From: Peromyscus leucopus
Lineage: Eukaryota; Chordata; Mammalia; Rodentia; Cricetidae
Assembly (NCBI RefSeq): GCF_004664715.2
Contig: NC_051069.1
Coordinates: 10,467,501-10,531,500 of the forward strand
Reading direction: 5' to 3'
DNA: 64,000 bases
The notes beneath the pieces were generated by a model that saw nothing but the letters and a program-made list of their open reading frames with translations, did not search any database and had not been told where the DNA came from. The position numbers were made by a program, and so were the translations under genes. Shown here in pieces: positions 1 through 11,611 of this stretch; positions within the stretch are counted from its first letter, which is position 1, and every line of letters starts with the position of its first letter.

Positions 1-9
1 CAAAGTCAG

Positions 10-205
10 TGGAGTGCCCACTCACATGCACAAAGCCCTGGCTGGGTTCAACTACAGCACTGTATAAAATCAGAATTACGGCACATGCCTGTAACGCCAG
101 CACTCTGGAGGGGGCGGGCAGGAGGGTCAGAAGTGTAAGCTGTTCTTTGATTAAGCAGTGAGTTCAAGGCCACATTATCACGACAAACCTTGGAGTCAGC
201 CTGGG
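10..205 (+). mobile_element. B4-type SINE (ID plus B1)
   Basis: caaagccctggctgggttcaac followed by gcacatgcctgtaacgccagcactctgg and cagcctggg. The 5' end is cut or diverged. Confidence 0.65.
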
Positions 206-209
206 CAAT

Positions 210-1140
210 GCCTGCTTCTTTCAACCCACTCCCAGGTCTCAACACCCTAATCTACCCAGTTTGGTGGGCCGCCTTGTACATGCACCCCAAGCAACAGCAC
301 GCAGAGCCCTCTCTACCCTTGCAGGACTCAAGTGCTGAAGACGATCACCTGCCAGAGCCAACCCCTTGAAGTATTGCCACAAGGAGGTTGGGGGTGGGGG
401 TGGGGTGTCTGCAGGTGCCAGGCACAGATGCAAACCACAAAGAGGTGAGAAGGAAAACTTAGTTCTTTGACTCAACCTAGACCAAACCTTGGGGAGCCTC
501 ATGCCAGGCATTCCCTTGTCAGCATATTTGGTTTGTGCACCACAAGGAAGGAGAGAGACAACACTTCCGGGTTCCCGAGCTTTTACGAAATCACCACAGA
601 AGCGGGTCACTGATGGATCAGGGCTGCAGGACAAGGCGTCTTGTTTCCCCTGACAGCCCCGAGCAAGGGCAGAAGCGGGGTTTATAAACACAGAGTTCTC
701 AAACATTTGTTGCCAAGTTACAGTTACAATTTTCCCCAATCAGGAATCAAAGATTAGGGATTTTCCTTGTGTAGTCCATTGTTGTCAACCAACATACTAC
801 GGAAGCCTTTCTTAGTCCAGCCAGTCAGATTCATTTGTTCTTTCTGTTGTTAGGGAAAGTCATAATGTTTCTAGAGAACTAAAGATGCATAAAGACTATT
901 TCTATGGTTTAGGGATGAGGTCGATCAGCCATTGGAAAGCTCAGTTTCCCTAGGGCTTGGAAAACTTAATTTATTTCACCCTGCAAGTAAAATGGCGTCT
1001 GAAGTCAAAATGTCAATACTTAGGCCCATTTTGTCTACTCTCTTGGCCAAGAGCCCAGAGCTGCTGCACCTTGGATTTCAGCCTCCTAAGGACCCAGCTG
1101 AGCTTACCTGCTCTTCTCCTGCGCACTACTGCGAGATGAG
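210..1140. other. Single-copy intergenic DNA, no feature recognised
   Basis: No SINE, L1 or simple repeat stands out. A 166-codon open frame on the minus strand (239-739) has no recognisable domain or composition typical of a gene. Confidence 0.5.
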
Positions 1141-1142
1141 AA

Positions 1143-1302
1143 GTCTACTGTGGTGGCACATACTCACAATCCCAGCACTAGGGAGGCAGAGGCAGGAGGG
1201 TCTCTGCAAGTTGGAGGCCAGCCTGGGCTTAATACTAGTTCCAGGCCAGCCAGGAAAACATAGTAAGGCTCTGTTTCTGGAAAAAAAAAAAATTTTTTTT
1301 TA
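1143..1302 (+). mobile_element. B1 SINE
   Basis: ggtggcacatactcacaatcccagcactagggaggcagaggcagg...gaggccagcctggg, with a poly(A) tail. Confidence 0.75.
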
Positions 1303-1312
1303 AATGTATGTT

Positions 1313-1523
1313 GTGGGGACTGATGAGATGGCTCAATGGTTAAGAGTACTAACTGCTCTTCCAGAGGTCCCGGGTTCAACTCCCAGCACCCACATGGCTC
1401 CTCACAACTGTCTGTAACTCCAGTTCTGGGGGTGGGGGGTCTGACTCCCTCACATAGACAAACATGCAGGCAACGCACCAATGCACATGGAATAAAAATA
1501 AAATAAATCATTTTTTAAAAATG
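1313..1523 (+). mobile_element. B2 SINE
   Basis: ggggactgatgagatggctcaatggttaagagtactaactgctcttccagaggtcc...cccacatgg...aataaaaataaaataaatc tail. Confidence 0.85.
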
Positions 1524-1529
1524 TGTGTT

Positions 1530-1715
1530 GTGGGCTGGAGCGATGGTTCAGCGGCTCTTCTTCCAGAGGACCTGGGTTTGATCCTAGTTCTCACATGGCA
1601 GCTCACAACCGTCTGCAGCTTTAGTCCCAGAGGATCTGAGGCCTTCTACAGGCACACACGGTGCCTAAACACACAAGCAGATGAAACAACACAACCATGC
1701 ACATAAAGTAGATAC
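1530..1715 (+). mobile_element. B2 SINE, second in tandem
   Basis: gggctggagcgatggttcagcggctcttcttccagaggacctgggtttgatcc...tcacatggcagctcacaacc. An internal deletion removes part of the tRNA-like region. Confidence 0.8.
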
Positions 1716-1730
1716 ATTATTTTATCATGT

Positions 1731-1799
1731 ATGTTGCCCAGCATGCCCTGGATTCAACCCCAGCAAAAATAAATAAGTAAATAAATAAATAAATAATTT
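1731..1799 (+). mobile_element. ID fragment with AAAT tail
   Basis: gcccagcatgccctggattcaaccccagc followed by an (AAAT)n tail and then a T-run at 1806-1828. Confidence 0.55.
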
Positions 1800-1841
1800 A
1801 TTGGTTTTTTTTTTTTTTTTTTTTTTTAGGAGGATAGGCAT

Positions 1842-2019
1842 ACGAGGCTGGGAATGTAACCCAGTTCATGAAATGCTTGCCTAGCATGGACAAAGCCCTG
1901 GGTTCAATCCCCAGCACTTCACAAACTTAGCATGGTGGTGTATCCTTGTAAGGCCAGCCTGGCCTACAGAGTGAGTTTCAGGACAGCCAAGGCTACACAG
2001 AGAAACCCTGTCTGGAAAG

Positions 2020-2048
<29 letters not shown>
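1842..2048 (+). mobile_element. B4-type SINE (ID joined to B1 3' half)
   Basis: aggctgggaatgtaacccagttcatgaaatgcttgcctagcat...gggttcaatccccagcac, then gccagcctggcctacagag...ctacacagagaaaccctgtctgg and a long poly(A). Confidence 0.8.
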
Positions 2049-2052
<4 letters not shown>

Positions 2053-2057
2053 AACAT

Positions 2058-2206
2058 TTAACCTCCAGCACCACATAACCCACCAAGGACGTATATCCTT
2101 ATAAGCCCAAGCCTTGAAGACGGAGGCAGGAGGATCAGAAGCTTAAGGTCATCCCTGGCCTCATAGCAAGTTTGAGGCTAGCCTGGCCTCTGGGAGGACT
2201 CTGTAT
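2058..2206 (+). mobile_element. B4-type SINE, 5'-truncated
   Basis: ctccagcaccacataaccc...ggaggcaggaggatcagaagcttaaggtcatccctggcc...gaggctagcctggcctc. Confidence 0.65.
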
Positions 2207-2825
2207 CCAAAAGAGAAGAGAGAGCCTTTCCCAGGAGAAAGGCCACCACCCCACGGCATGGTGTGAGGACCCAGCTGCGGGTCAGGAAAGGTGTTCAGTT
2301 TTGGAGAGGGCACTCAGAGAACATGGAGTGCCTTGCAGGAGGGCCTATGGAGGGTGGCTGTAGACCTACAGGGCCAGTAAGGGATTGAGAGCTTCAGCTT
2401 CCTGCGGTGCTGTGGGAGAGGATGAGCCACAGAAGCATACGTTCATTCAGTGATGAAATCACACTCAGTGCTGGAATCACACTCGGCACCCCCTTTGGGG
2501 TGGCTGGAGGAACAGGACCTCAGGCTGCCACCCTGGGGCAGCGAATGAGGTTTCAGAGGGTCAGAATGTGTAGTGGGAAGGGAAGCAGAAAGATGGCTCT
2601 GGGCCCGACACAGCAGGATGTCAGTCCTTTCCCCCACCCCCAGTGGGTTACACAAGTTATTTCACTCTTCTGAGCCTCCATTTCCAGACTTAAAGAGAGA
2701 AGAAGAAAATATGATCTGTATTCCAAAGGGCTCCAGAGAGCAGGTGAGAAGGCCACTACATCACAGCTCACAAGAAAAAAAAAAAAAAGTCCAATACTCT
2801 GATTCCAGGAGCCTCGTTTCTTCCC

Positions 2826-3040
2826 TTTTTTTTTTTTTTTTTTTTTGGAGGGGGTGTGCAGTTTCATGTATCCACAGCTGGCCTCAAACTCATTAAGTAG
2901 TTGAAGATGACCTTGAACTTCTGAGTCTCCTGCCTCCACCCACTCAGTGCTGGGATTACATGTGTGTTCCACCATGCCAGGTTAACACGGTCCTGGGGAT
3001 GGGATCCAGGGCTTCCGACATGCTACACAAACCTCACTCC
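2826..3040 (-). mobile_element. B4-type SINE
   Basis: T-run then gttgaagatgaccttgaacttctgagtctcctgcctccaccc...gctgggattacatgtg and an ID end in reverse complement. Confidence 0.75.
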
Positions 3041-3452
3041 AATGTGCTCCAACTGGCATGTCCTTCATTGACACCACCCTCCCAGCCAGGCAGCAGTCTT
3101 GAGGGCCTGCCCTGCCTCACTTCAGTGACAGCCAAGAGAGCTACAAAGAACAAGACAAAGTGACCTTGTAAGAATGACGCTGCTCCAGCTTCTTGGTGAC
3201 AGAGCACAGCTCTGTGTCCAGAAACATGGCTGCCACGGATGCTGAACCACAGCAACACAGGAGAACCAGACTGCAAGTCTGGGAAGTCTCAGGGATGCTA
3301 TCACCCATCAATTTTGCTGCTATTTTTCTTTTCTAATTCGTATAAAAGAGAGGTGTATGATGTAAGAAAAACAACCTGTGTAAAGCAGTTTATAAGAGCC
3401 TTTCGATCTCTGCAACACTGAGAGAAAGTCCTAAGAGAGGAAAAGATACCGA

Positions 3453-3968
3453 GAGGCTGGGGAGACGGCTCAGTTGGCCAAGTGCTTGCTGAGGAGGACT
3501 GAGAACCTGAGTTACTTTCCAAGAACCCTTGTTAAAAACAAAAACAAAATAACTAGGCATGGAGGCATGGATTTGTAATCCCAGCACTCAGGAGGCAAAC
3601 AGGAAAATTCCTTTGGCTGTCCAGCCTTGGCCTTATCTGAAAACTTCAGGACAAAGAGAAACTTTGTCTCAAAACCCAAGACTGTGGGGCTGGCCATCAG
3701 TGGCATCCACTTTAGGCAGCTCACAACTGATTATAAATCCAGCTCCAGGGATCCAACAACCGCTTCTGACCTCTGGGAGGACCTGCACTTGCTTGCACAT
3801 AGCCACATACTTAATTTAAAGTTGGGTGGTGGTGGTGCACACTTTTAATCTCAGAACTCGGAAGGCAGAGCCAGGTGGATCTTTGTGAGTTCGAGGCCAG
3901 CCTGGTCTACAGAGCGAGATCCAGGACAGGCTCCAAAGCTACACAGAGAAAAAAAAAAAAAAAAAAAA
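3453..3968 (+). mobile_element. SINE cluster: B2/ID fragment, B1-like, B2 fragment, B1
   Basis: gaggctggggagacggctcagttggccaagtgcttgctg (3453), gtaatcccagcactcaggagg (about 3576), ggcagctcacaactgattataaatccagctccaggg (about 3715), and a near-complete B1 at 3822-3968 with the caggctccaaagctacacagag 3' half and a poly(A). Confidence 0.7.
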
Positions 3969-4135
3969 GGAAAAAAATTTAAAAAAATAAAATAATTATT
4001 TTTAAAAAACAGCAAGGTGGCTAGCTCTTGAGGAATAACACCTCAGGTACTCCTGTGGCCTTCACACACACACACACACAGATGTGTGCACACACATGAG
4101 CACACATACGAGGGTACTAACAAAATACATGAGTT

Positions 4136-4255
4136 GCCAGATGTAGAGATCACACTTGTGATCCCAGCCCTCAGCTGGCAGACACATTAAGATTATCCAT
4201 AAATTTCAGGACAGCAAAAGCTGTGAGGTAAGACCCTGCCCCAAACAAAAAGAAA
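4136..4255 (+). mobile_element. Degenerate B4/B1 SINE
   Basis: gccagatgtagagatcacacttgtgatcccagccctcagctgg...gtaagaccctgcccc. Confidence 0.5.
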
Positions 4256-4464
4256 ATATAGAAATTTTGGGTTTTGGTTTTGCCCAAATAACTACATGAG
4301 GCCCTATCTCCAAATAAAAAGAAATGAAGTTAAAATACAGAGACCATGGGGTGCCCAGCCTCAGTTGACACATCTACAACATAATGCCAGCACCTACAGC
4401 TCAAGGAACATCTTGGAAGAGGAGGCAGGAAGACTGTGAGAGGCTGAGGCTCAGGAAATCTGCT

Positions 4465-4872
4465 GTGGGGTTGTGTCTCATAGAAATTACAGAAGAACTA
4501 CACTCATGAAGTCTCACCAACGTGGCATGCCTGCCTAAACAAGACGCAAACAATCACACCATCAGCAGACATGCTAACGTGGAAGGGAGAAATCTCGTGG
4601 GCCCCACCCTAGACAAAGAACTACAGGTAACTCAGAAATGTTGAGAGCGAGAGAAATAGTCTTTCCCAGGGAGAAACCTGCTAATCGGTTATCCAATATC
4701 AAGTGGTCAGCCCTGTAATTACATAAGTAAGATATATACATATATACATATGAAATGTATAAGATATATATATGAAAAAGAGGCTATGAATTTGACACAG
4801 ATGGGTGGGGACATGGGAAGAGTTGGAGAAAGGATGGGAAAGGAGGAAATGACGTAATTACATTTGAATTTT
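4465..4872 (+). mobile_element. 5'-truncated rodent L1 (Lx-type) 3' UTR
   Basis: Contains the usual rodent L1 3' UTR phrases: acaaagaactacaggtaactcagaaatg, agagaaatagtctttcccagg, ggttatccaatatcaagtggtcagccctg and gaaaaagaggctatgaattt, and ends in an A/T-rich tail. Confidence 0.75.
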
Positions 4873-4884
4873 AAAAAACTGGTT

Positions 4885-4960
4885 TTGTTTTTGAGACAGG
4901 GCTCTCTGTGTAGTCCTGGCTGTCCTAGAACTAGCTCTATTGACCAGGCTGGACTCAATA
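4885..4960 (-). mobile_element. B1 fragment
   Basis: tttttgagacagggctctctgtgtagtcctggctgtcctagaactagctctattgaccaggctgg is B1 3' half in reverse complement. Confidence 0.8.
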
Positions 4961-4977
4961 AAAAATATTTTAAATCA

Positions 4978-5130
4978 GCCGGGTGGTGTTAGCACTACTT
5001 TTAATCCCAGCGCTTGGGAGGGAGAGGCAGGAGGATCTCTGTGAGTTTGAAACCAGCCTGGTCTACGGAGCTACTTCCCGGACAGTCAAGGCTACACAGA
5101 GAAACCCTGTCTCGAAAACAAACAAACAAA
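4978..5130 (+). mobile_element. B1 SINE
   Basis: gccgggtggtgttagcactacttttaatcccagcgcttggg...ctacacagagaaaccctgtctcgaaaac. Confidence 0.88.
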
Positions 5131-5317
5131 AATTTAAATCTCAATTTAAAAAAAAAAAAGGTATAATATACTATGACTAAGCAAACTTTATTCCTAGATT
5201 TCAAAGTTGATTTGACAGAATAAAGGATGAAATCCCTAACTGCCATCTCAACATGTGGAGAAAAGGCAATTCAGAAAATAGAACACTCATTCACAATTTA
5301 AAACTCCTCTAAACATT

Positions 5318-5515
5318 TATTTTTATTATTTTAAACATGTAAGGGTCTGCATTTGGATAAATACATGAGAGTGTAAGAGCCGGTGGAGACCAGAGGTGGA
5401 ATTCCAGACCTGTGTGAGCCGCAGGATGTGAGCAGCGGGATGTGGCGCAGGCCACCAAACTCAGATCCTCCGAAAGCAGCAAGTCCTCTTCACCCCCAGC
5501 CATCTCTTCAGCCCA
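5318..5515 (-). mobile_element. B2-related SINE
   Basis: Opens with a T/A-rich tail in reverse complement and ends cagccatctcttcagccc, the inverted B2 start. The middle is diverged. Confidence 0.6.
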
Positions 5516-5744
5516 GTTTAAAACTCTTACAAACTCGAGGGGAAGGGGCGCTCTCACTCTGGCAAAGGGTGTGTAAACCAGGTGTGCTGGGACACACATG
5601 GTCCCAGTCCTTGGAGGTTGAGAGCAGGATCTCAGGATCAAGGCTTGTCTGGGCTTTGTAATCAGTCCTAGGCAGCTTGGGTCCCAAACAAACAAACAAA
5701 CAAACAACAAGAAAAGGGGTTCAACAAGGAAAAATATCAGTAGC

Positions 5745-6215
5745 TTTTGTACCATTTCAGGATAATTCCGTGGGAGAACCCGAGGACACTCTTAAAGTGG
5801 AATAGACGGACTGGGTTGCTGGCCAGGGGCTACCGGGGGACCTTGCCCAAGTCGTGCAGCCCACGCCTCATCAGTCTTCACCTTCCCTTTACCCACGGAC
5901 ACCACATCCTGTTGACACACTTCAGTTAGCAAGCACAGCTTCGGCCTGTTACGGTTTCACTAGTTTTTAAGATGGTTTCCTGAGTCAGTAGACTGACTCC
6001 CTATTCGGTCAGAAGCTGTGGCGTCTGTAGCGTTGAGTAGTTAGCTAAGCCCTGAGCTTTGCCCGGTGTCTAGGGCTTCACAGCCAAAAAGCCTCTCCCT
6101 CCCGAGCGAGCGCATAGCCCAGACTGGCTGTAAAGAGAGAGGGCGGGGATGGGAGGGAGAGGTGACCGGAGGAAAGGGTGCAAGCCGCTCTGCAGCCTTC
6201 TTTTATACTGATATT
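5745..6215. other. Single-copy intergenic DNA
   Basis: No repeat or gene recognised. It is moderately CpG-containing between SINE clusters. Confidence 0.5.
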
Positions 6216-6220
6216 TATGA

Positions 6221-6355
6221 GCCAGAGCTGGCGGTCTGCGCCTTTAATCCCAGCACTGGGGAGGCAGTCCCAGCTTTGTGAGTAGAAGGCCAGCCTGGTC
6301 TACATAGTGAGTTCCAGCCAAAGTTACAAAGTGAGGCTCTTTAAAGGAAAAATAA
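6221..6355 (+). mobile_element. B1 SINE, internally deleted
   Basis: gagctggcggtctgcgcctttaatcccagcactggggaggcag...aaggccagcctggtctacatagtgagttccag. Confidence 0.75.
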
Positions 6356-6369
6356 AGTTACTTATGTAG

Positions 6370-6452
6370 CTTTTGTGGTTCTAAGAATCAATTCCAGGAC
6401 CTCACAAATGCTAAGCAAGCAGTGTATCTCGGAGTTGTATACCCCCAGCCCT
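6370..6452 (-). mobile_element. ID-related fragment
   Basis: aatgctaagcaagcagtgtatctcggagttgtatacccccagccc is an inverted tRNA-type SINE start. Confidence 0.5.
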
Positions 6453-6476
6453 TTGAAATATTTTATCTTTTTCTTC

Positions 6477-6630
6477 AGGCTGCCGAGATGGCTCATAGGG
6501 TGAAGATACTTGCAAAACAAACCTACTAACGTGAGTTCCATTCCCAGGAACCCAGGCTAAGATGGAAGGAGAGAACCGACCACGCCACAAAGTTGACCTC
6601 TGACCTCCACATGAGCACTATGGCATGCAG

Positions 6631-6676
<46 letters not shown>

Positions 6677-6710
6677 ACATACACACACTCACACGATAAA
6701 TAAATACATA
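6477..6710 (+). mobile_element. B2-related SINE with CA array as tail
   Basis: ggctgccgagatggctcatagggtgaag...agttgacctctgacctccacatgagcac; the (CA)n at 6632-6670 continues imperfectly to 6694. Confidence 0.65.
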
Positions 6711-6734
6711 CACATGTACGTACATACATAAGTA

Positions 6735-6836
6735 GTATAGATGGTTGTGAGTCTACCATAGGTGCTGGAAACTAAATCTGGGTCCTCTTGGAGAACAGCA
6801 AGTGCTCTTGATCTCTCAGCCACCTCTCGGACCCCC
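6735..6836 (-). mobile_element. B2 SINE fragment
   Basis: taggtgctggaaactaaatctgggtcctcttggagaacagcaagtgctcttgatctctcagccac is inverted B2. Confidence 0.7.
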
Positions 6837-6954
6837 AGATGTAACCTCTCTCACCAGTCAATACATTGTGGACATATGGTATTGGTGTATAGATTTATTT
6901 CATTCTTTGTCACGGCTGCACTGCATTCCACAGCAAAGTCGTTTGTTTGATTTG

Positions 6955-7085
6955 GTTTTGGTTTTGTTTGTCTTTCAAGACAGGGTTTTTACTGTGTAGC
7001 CTTAGCTATCCTGGAACTCACTCTGTAGGCCAGGCTGGCTCCAAAAATCACAGAGTTCCTCCTGCCTCAGCCTCCCAAGCGACAA
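6955..7085 (-). mobile_element. B1 SINE
   Basis: ttcaagacagggtttttactgtgtagccttagctatcctggaactcactctgtaggccaggctgg...tcctcctgcctcagcctcccaagcg. Confidence 0.8.
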
Positions 7086-7429
7086 CATAGTTTTATAATA
7101 ATATTAGCTAAATCCCTTTGGAACATTTTTTAAAAACACCATTTCAAAACTGTGTTTGTGCATTGCAGGGTGCAGACTAATGCTGAGTGGCTGGTGTTCC
7201 TTTAAGTAGGCTAGTTTCACCCTGCACACTTCCAATTTCCCTATCTGTAAAGCTGAGCTGGTAGCCCTGACCCCACAGTGCCATGAGACCCGAAGGTTTC
7301 TGTAAAGCTCTAAGCAGATGCCTTTCACATCATACCTGCTTTTATCACCACACATGTATGTCTTGACCGTTTGTGTGAGCATTTCCAAGTAAGACAGTTT
7401 TCTTAAAACAGACAGTGCCATGAGATAGG

Positions 7430-7564
7430 TCTAGTAGTTCCTGCCAGTTGATCTTTGCATGGGGAAGCTGAGGCAGGAAGATTGCAAGCTCAGAGTCAGC
7501 CTGGGCTATACAGCTGGGCTACAGAACTACACCCTGTATCAATAATAATAATAATAATAATAAT
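7430..7564 (+). mobile_element. B1/B4-type SINE with (AAT)n tail
   Basis: gaagctgaggcaggaagattgcaagctcagagtcagcctgggctatac...accctgtatc, then (AAT)8 at 7541-7564 and a GA-rich stretch to about 7620. Confidence 0.65.
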
Positions 7565-7754
7565 GAAAAGAGAGAGAAGGGGGAGGGAGAGAGGGAGGGA
7601 GGGAGAAGGCAGGCAGGCAGACCAGGAGAGTGCCAAAGTGCCTGTCATCAGCTTCCACAGCCACTGGTGGTACCTGAGATGCCCCTCTGCCTTACGCTTG
7701 CTCTTCTTCCATCAGGTCCAGCCTTTCAAATACTTCTTTTCGAACATTCCCAGA

Positions 7755-7930
7755 CTGGAGATGTGGCTCAGTTGGTGGAGCGCTTGTCTACTGTGCACAA
7801 AGCCCCAACATTGCATAAACCAGCCACAGTGGCTCACCCGTAATCCCCTCACTGGTAGGTAGAAAAAAAAATCAGAAGTTCAAGGGCATCCTTGACTATA
7901 TAGTAAGTTTGAGGTCAGCCTGGGCTACAA
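7755..7930 (+). mobile_element. B4-type SINE
   Basis: gactggagatgtggctcagttggtggagcgcttgtctactgtgcacaaagcccc...gtaatcccctcactgg...ttgaggtcagcctgggctac. Confidence 0.8.
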
Positions 7931-7934
7931 TTAA

Positions 7935-8525
7935 ACGTTCTTGATCCATGTTTAGAAGCAGCCTTGAATTTTAAAACTTGGGATTAACAGAGCTGCAAAA
8001 GTTTCAAGTTCACGTGCTTGTTGCCCTCAAGACGCCGAGTCTGGCAATGAATCATCCAGGCATCCCAGCTGGCTTGCAAGACAAGACGGCCACAGAGAAC
8101 TCATCATGGCTTCATTTGTAGCAGTGACATCCTGGAAAACAGTAGAGGACCAGATAAATAATTCACCACTTACCCACATAGTGGATGACTATGCAGCCTT
8201 TTAAAATAGAAAGAAGGCCCTCTCCGTACCCAAAAACAATATTCAAGATGTAATTTTTAATGAAAATCCAAGAGTGGAATCACCAGCACCCAGATCCCTC
8301 CCCTCACCGAGCCAGACACATGCACTTCTTCATCCAGTAACATATTTGAAATGAAGATAGATTACCATCGAAGGCCTGCCGTAATTCAATTGGAATGGTT
8401 TTTCACTCTTAGTATATAAAATAATGTCATGTTTTACAATATATAGCATCTGGAAATTTATGAAAGTCAATAGCATTTACCAAGTTCAAGGCATTGTCAA
8501 GTGATGTGCAGATATTACATATAGA
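7935..8525. other. Single-copy AT-rich intergenic DNA
   Basis: No repeat or gene recognised; possible unrecognised ancient transposon remnants. Confidence 0.45.
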
Positions 8526-8529
8526 TTTT

Positions 8530-8768
8530 TTTTCTTTTTATTACATTTATTTCATTAGTACGTGAGTGACTGTGTGTATGTGTGTGCGCGCGCATGCATT
8601 GGAGCAAGTGCAAGAGCATGCTCGCCTGCTCAGGCACACAAACACATGTGTGTAGATGAGTAGACAAGAGGACTTGGTTTTCTCCTTCCACCATGTAAGT
8701 CTGGGAGTCAAATTCAGGTCATTGGACTTGGCAGCAAGCACTTTTACTAAGTTATCTAGCAGCCCCTT
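8530..8768 (-). mobile_element. B2-related SINE
   Basis: T-rich start and gggagtcaaattcaggtcattggacttggcagcaagcacttttactaagttatctagcagcccc, an inverted tRNA-type SINE head. Confidence 0.6.
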
Positions 8769-8772
8769 CCCC

Positions 8773-8809
8773 TCACACACACACTCACACACACACATAC
8801 ACTCACACA

Positions 8810-8852
<43 letters not shown>
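8773..8852 (+). repeat. (CA)n microsatellite with TC interruptions
   Basis: About 80 bp of mostly CA, regularly interrupted by tca/ata in its first half and pure in the second half. Confidence 0.95.
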
Positions 8853-8853
<1 letters not shown>

Positions 8854-9239
8854 ACATCACACACATCACGGTGACCTATGACGGTGGGCTGTCTTCATTC
8901 TATAGATCAGGAAATAAGACTGACCTTAGGTACTCTTTGGATTTCCATAGCCGATGCTCTTAGGCTCAGGAGCCAAAGCTACCAATAATAATGACAATGT
9001 CACATATAGAGGGCTTTCTGGGTGCCAGGCCTGTCATCAGTGCTTCCTGTATTAGCTCACTTAGTTCTCAGCGTACAATGAGGGTGACAAGGACATTTCT
9101 CATGTATGTGTGGATGAGGAAGCAAGCATTGAGAGGTAAGGACACAGCTCACAGGTCAGGTGAGTCTTCACACCTCAATTAACCTAGTCTAGACAACCAC
9201 TCACAGACAGGTCCAGAGATTTGTCTCCGAGGTGTATCA

Positions 9240-9322
9240 AGTTAATAATCAACATAAGCCATCACACCAGGCATGTAGGAAGGCCCTGGGTTCCGTCCCC
9301 AGCACCACATAAACAGGGAATG
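9240..9322 (+). mobile_element. ID-related fragment
   Basis: aggcatgtaggaaggccctgggttccgtccccagcaccacataaacagg. Confidence 0.55.
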
Positions 9323-9784
9323 ATAAGAATTGTCGTGGGACATTCGATTACACTGTGAACCCCGAGTTTGCATTTGTGTGAATTAAATAAAATTAACCTT
9401 GACTCAGAGAGGCTGAGTTAGCAACTAGCTGACTGGAAGTAATCATAGAACAACAGAGGGCAGCTGGTAGAGATAGAAAGATGCACAGGGAGTAACAGGG
9501 AGGGACTGAGTGTAGCATCTTCCAGGGACGCCAGCAAGGAGAGAAAGTTAACTAATTGCTACTCAAACTCTCTGAGCTCAGAGGTTTTCACCCCAGCCTT
9601 TGAATCTTGAGTCTCATTTATAAATAGAACACTAGAGATTTAGTTAAAGCCACCTTTAGTGGCAGCAACAGAGCCATTGCCAGGGAATAGAAGGGGATGG
9701 GGGGGGAAAGGGGGAGGGGACACAGCTCCCACCAGGCTGAGGTCTCAGCAGCTGTCAGAGAAGCAGGCCTGTGACTTTGGAGTC

Positions 9785-9945
9785 ACAAAGGTAAAGCAAC
9801 AGTGAATGCCTATAACCAAAGCACTAGCAAAGTAGAGGCAAGAAGATGAGTTCAAAGCCATCCTCAGGCACATAGCAAGTCTGAGCCCAGCCTGGGCTAT
9901 AGGAGATCCTGTCTCAAACTAATAATAATAATGATAATTTGTATT
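9785..9945 (+). mobile_element. B4-type SINE 3' part
   Basis: aatgcctataaccaaagcactagcaaagtagaggcaagaag...agcccagcctgggctataggagatcctgtctc, with an (AAT)n tail. Confidence 0.65.
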
Positions 9946-10589
9946 TATAAAATGGAATTTTGGAGGGAATGAAAAGAAACTGATGCACGTGTGTTGCTTG
10001 AAGTGTGGGACTAGGAATAGAGGAGGTATAATGGGAACGAAAAACTTTATTCTGCCCCTTTTTTAGTGGCATTTGATTTGGGGTCCATGTGAACACATTA
10101 CCTGTTTAAAACTAAATCAAACAAGCGTTTTAACTTTGCTTCAAATGAACAAACCACTGTTGTAAGAGAGCCCGCCTAGGGTCAATAAAGCTCCCATTGC
10201 CATTTGTTGTTTGGATATTCTGATATTTATCTTTTAAGCTTCTAACAGATTTCATCTTGTTATTTGGAAGTATCGAGGGACAACAGATGAATGCCTCCCT
10301 TTAGCCCGACCACACAGGCCATGATGTCAAGGCTCCAATCCCATGGCATCGACTCACACGTGGGTCCCCAGATCAAGCTAACAGAAGGGCAGCGCCACAG
10401 CTAACCAGAAGGAAATCCGCTCCCCTCCGAGGGTGGCAGCATGGATGCCAGCTGTGTTGGCATGGGGATTTGTCTTTTAAGTCCTTTATCTCTCCACAGA
10501 TTCAGTGGGGTCGACTTGCTGACATTCTCCTCCTCATGAGTCGCAGGGTCTGAATTGCTTAAATATTGAGATTCAAAACAATTTTTAAA

Positions 10590-10592
<3 letters not shown>

Positions 10593-10640
<48 letters not shown>
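10593..10640 (+). repeat. (TG)24 microsatellite
   Basis: 48 bp of pure TG. Confidence 0.97.
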
Positions 10641-10641
<1 letters not shown>

Positions 10642-10786
10642 TGTGCAAGCATGGGCACAAGGTCAGAGGATAACTCTACAGAATCTATTTTGTTCTTTCA
10701 CCTTTATGTGGCTCCGGGGATGAAACTCAGGCGTGTTATATGGGATATCAAACTCCCTTGCCCACTGAGCCATCCCACCAGGCTTT
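10641..10786 (-). mobile_element. B2-related SINE
   Basis: gtcagaggataactctacagaatc...gggatgaaactcaggcg...cactgagccatcccaccaggc. Confidence 0.65.
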
Positions 10787-10794
10787 TAGCAGTT

Positions 10795-10958
10795 CTGTTG
10801 GGGCACTGGATCTCACGCAGCCCAAGCTGCCTCCAACTCCTAAAGGCTGGGATTACAAGCACGCACTACCATGGCCAGCTTATGCTGAGGATGAAATCCA
10901 CAGCTTCCTGTGTGCCAGGCCGGCAGGTACTCTGCCATTTGAGCTCCACCCCTCAAAA
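10795..10958 (-). mobile_element. B4-type SINE
   Basis: ctggatctcacgcagcccaagctgcctccaactcc...ggctgggattacaagcacgcactaccatggcc, then an inverted ID end. Confidence 0.7.
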
Positions 10959-11083
10959 TGCCGTCAGAAAAGGTTGGAGTTTGGGCTGCCTCTGCCTGTA
11001 CTTACATTATTCCAGCTATGGCATCAGATAAGAATGCTAAATCTCTTTCCGTTTCCAGAAAAGATTATAAAATGTCCACTTTC

Positions 11084-11236
11084 GCTGGCGGCAGTGGCGC
11101 ACGCCTCTAATCCCAGCACTCGGGAGGCAGAGCCAGGCAGATCTCTGAGGCTAGCCTGGTCTACAGATCAAGATTAAGGACAGGCACCAAAACTACATGG
11201 AGAAATCCTGTCTCGAAAAACAAACAAACAAACAAA
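11084..11236 (+). mobile_element. B1 SINE
   Basis: gcggcagtggcgcacgcctctaatcccagcactcgggaggcagagccaggcagatctctg...gaaatcctgtctcgaaaaac. Confidence 0.88.
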
Positions 11237-11372
11237 TGTCCACTTTCAATAAATGTTTGGCTTGCAAAGATCTTTTGCTATTACTTCCCCCAAAGGACGA
11301 TATGTTGTCTTTCGATTTTATTCAATGTTACAAGAGTTGGGAGATCAGCATGCCAGCCTGATGCATCATGGG

Positions 11373-11375
<3 letters not shown>

Positions 11376-11423
<48 letters not shown>
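11376..11423 (+). repeat. (GT)24 microsatellite
   Basis: 48 bp of pure GT/TG. Confidence 0.97.
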
Positions 11424-11425
<2 letters not shown>

Positions 11426-11611
11426 AGCCTTCTAACAAAGATGCTTCTGAGAGTTGCCCCAGTACAAGTAGCAGATATCTGGAGTCTCTCTCTGTCTAAA
11501 AGACATACAAAGGCCTGCACCATCAACAGCCATCAGAGATCTGAGCTCACTGTACTCCCAGGACTCAGGACGCAGCAAACAGATCCCAGCATCCTTAGGA
11601 GATCTATGCTA

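Noticed and set aside
239..739. 166-codon minus-strand frame
   Set aside because: No recognisable protein family and no supporting splice or promoter signals; kept only as single-copy DNA.
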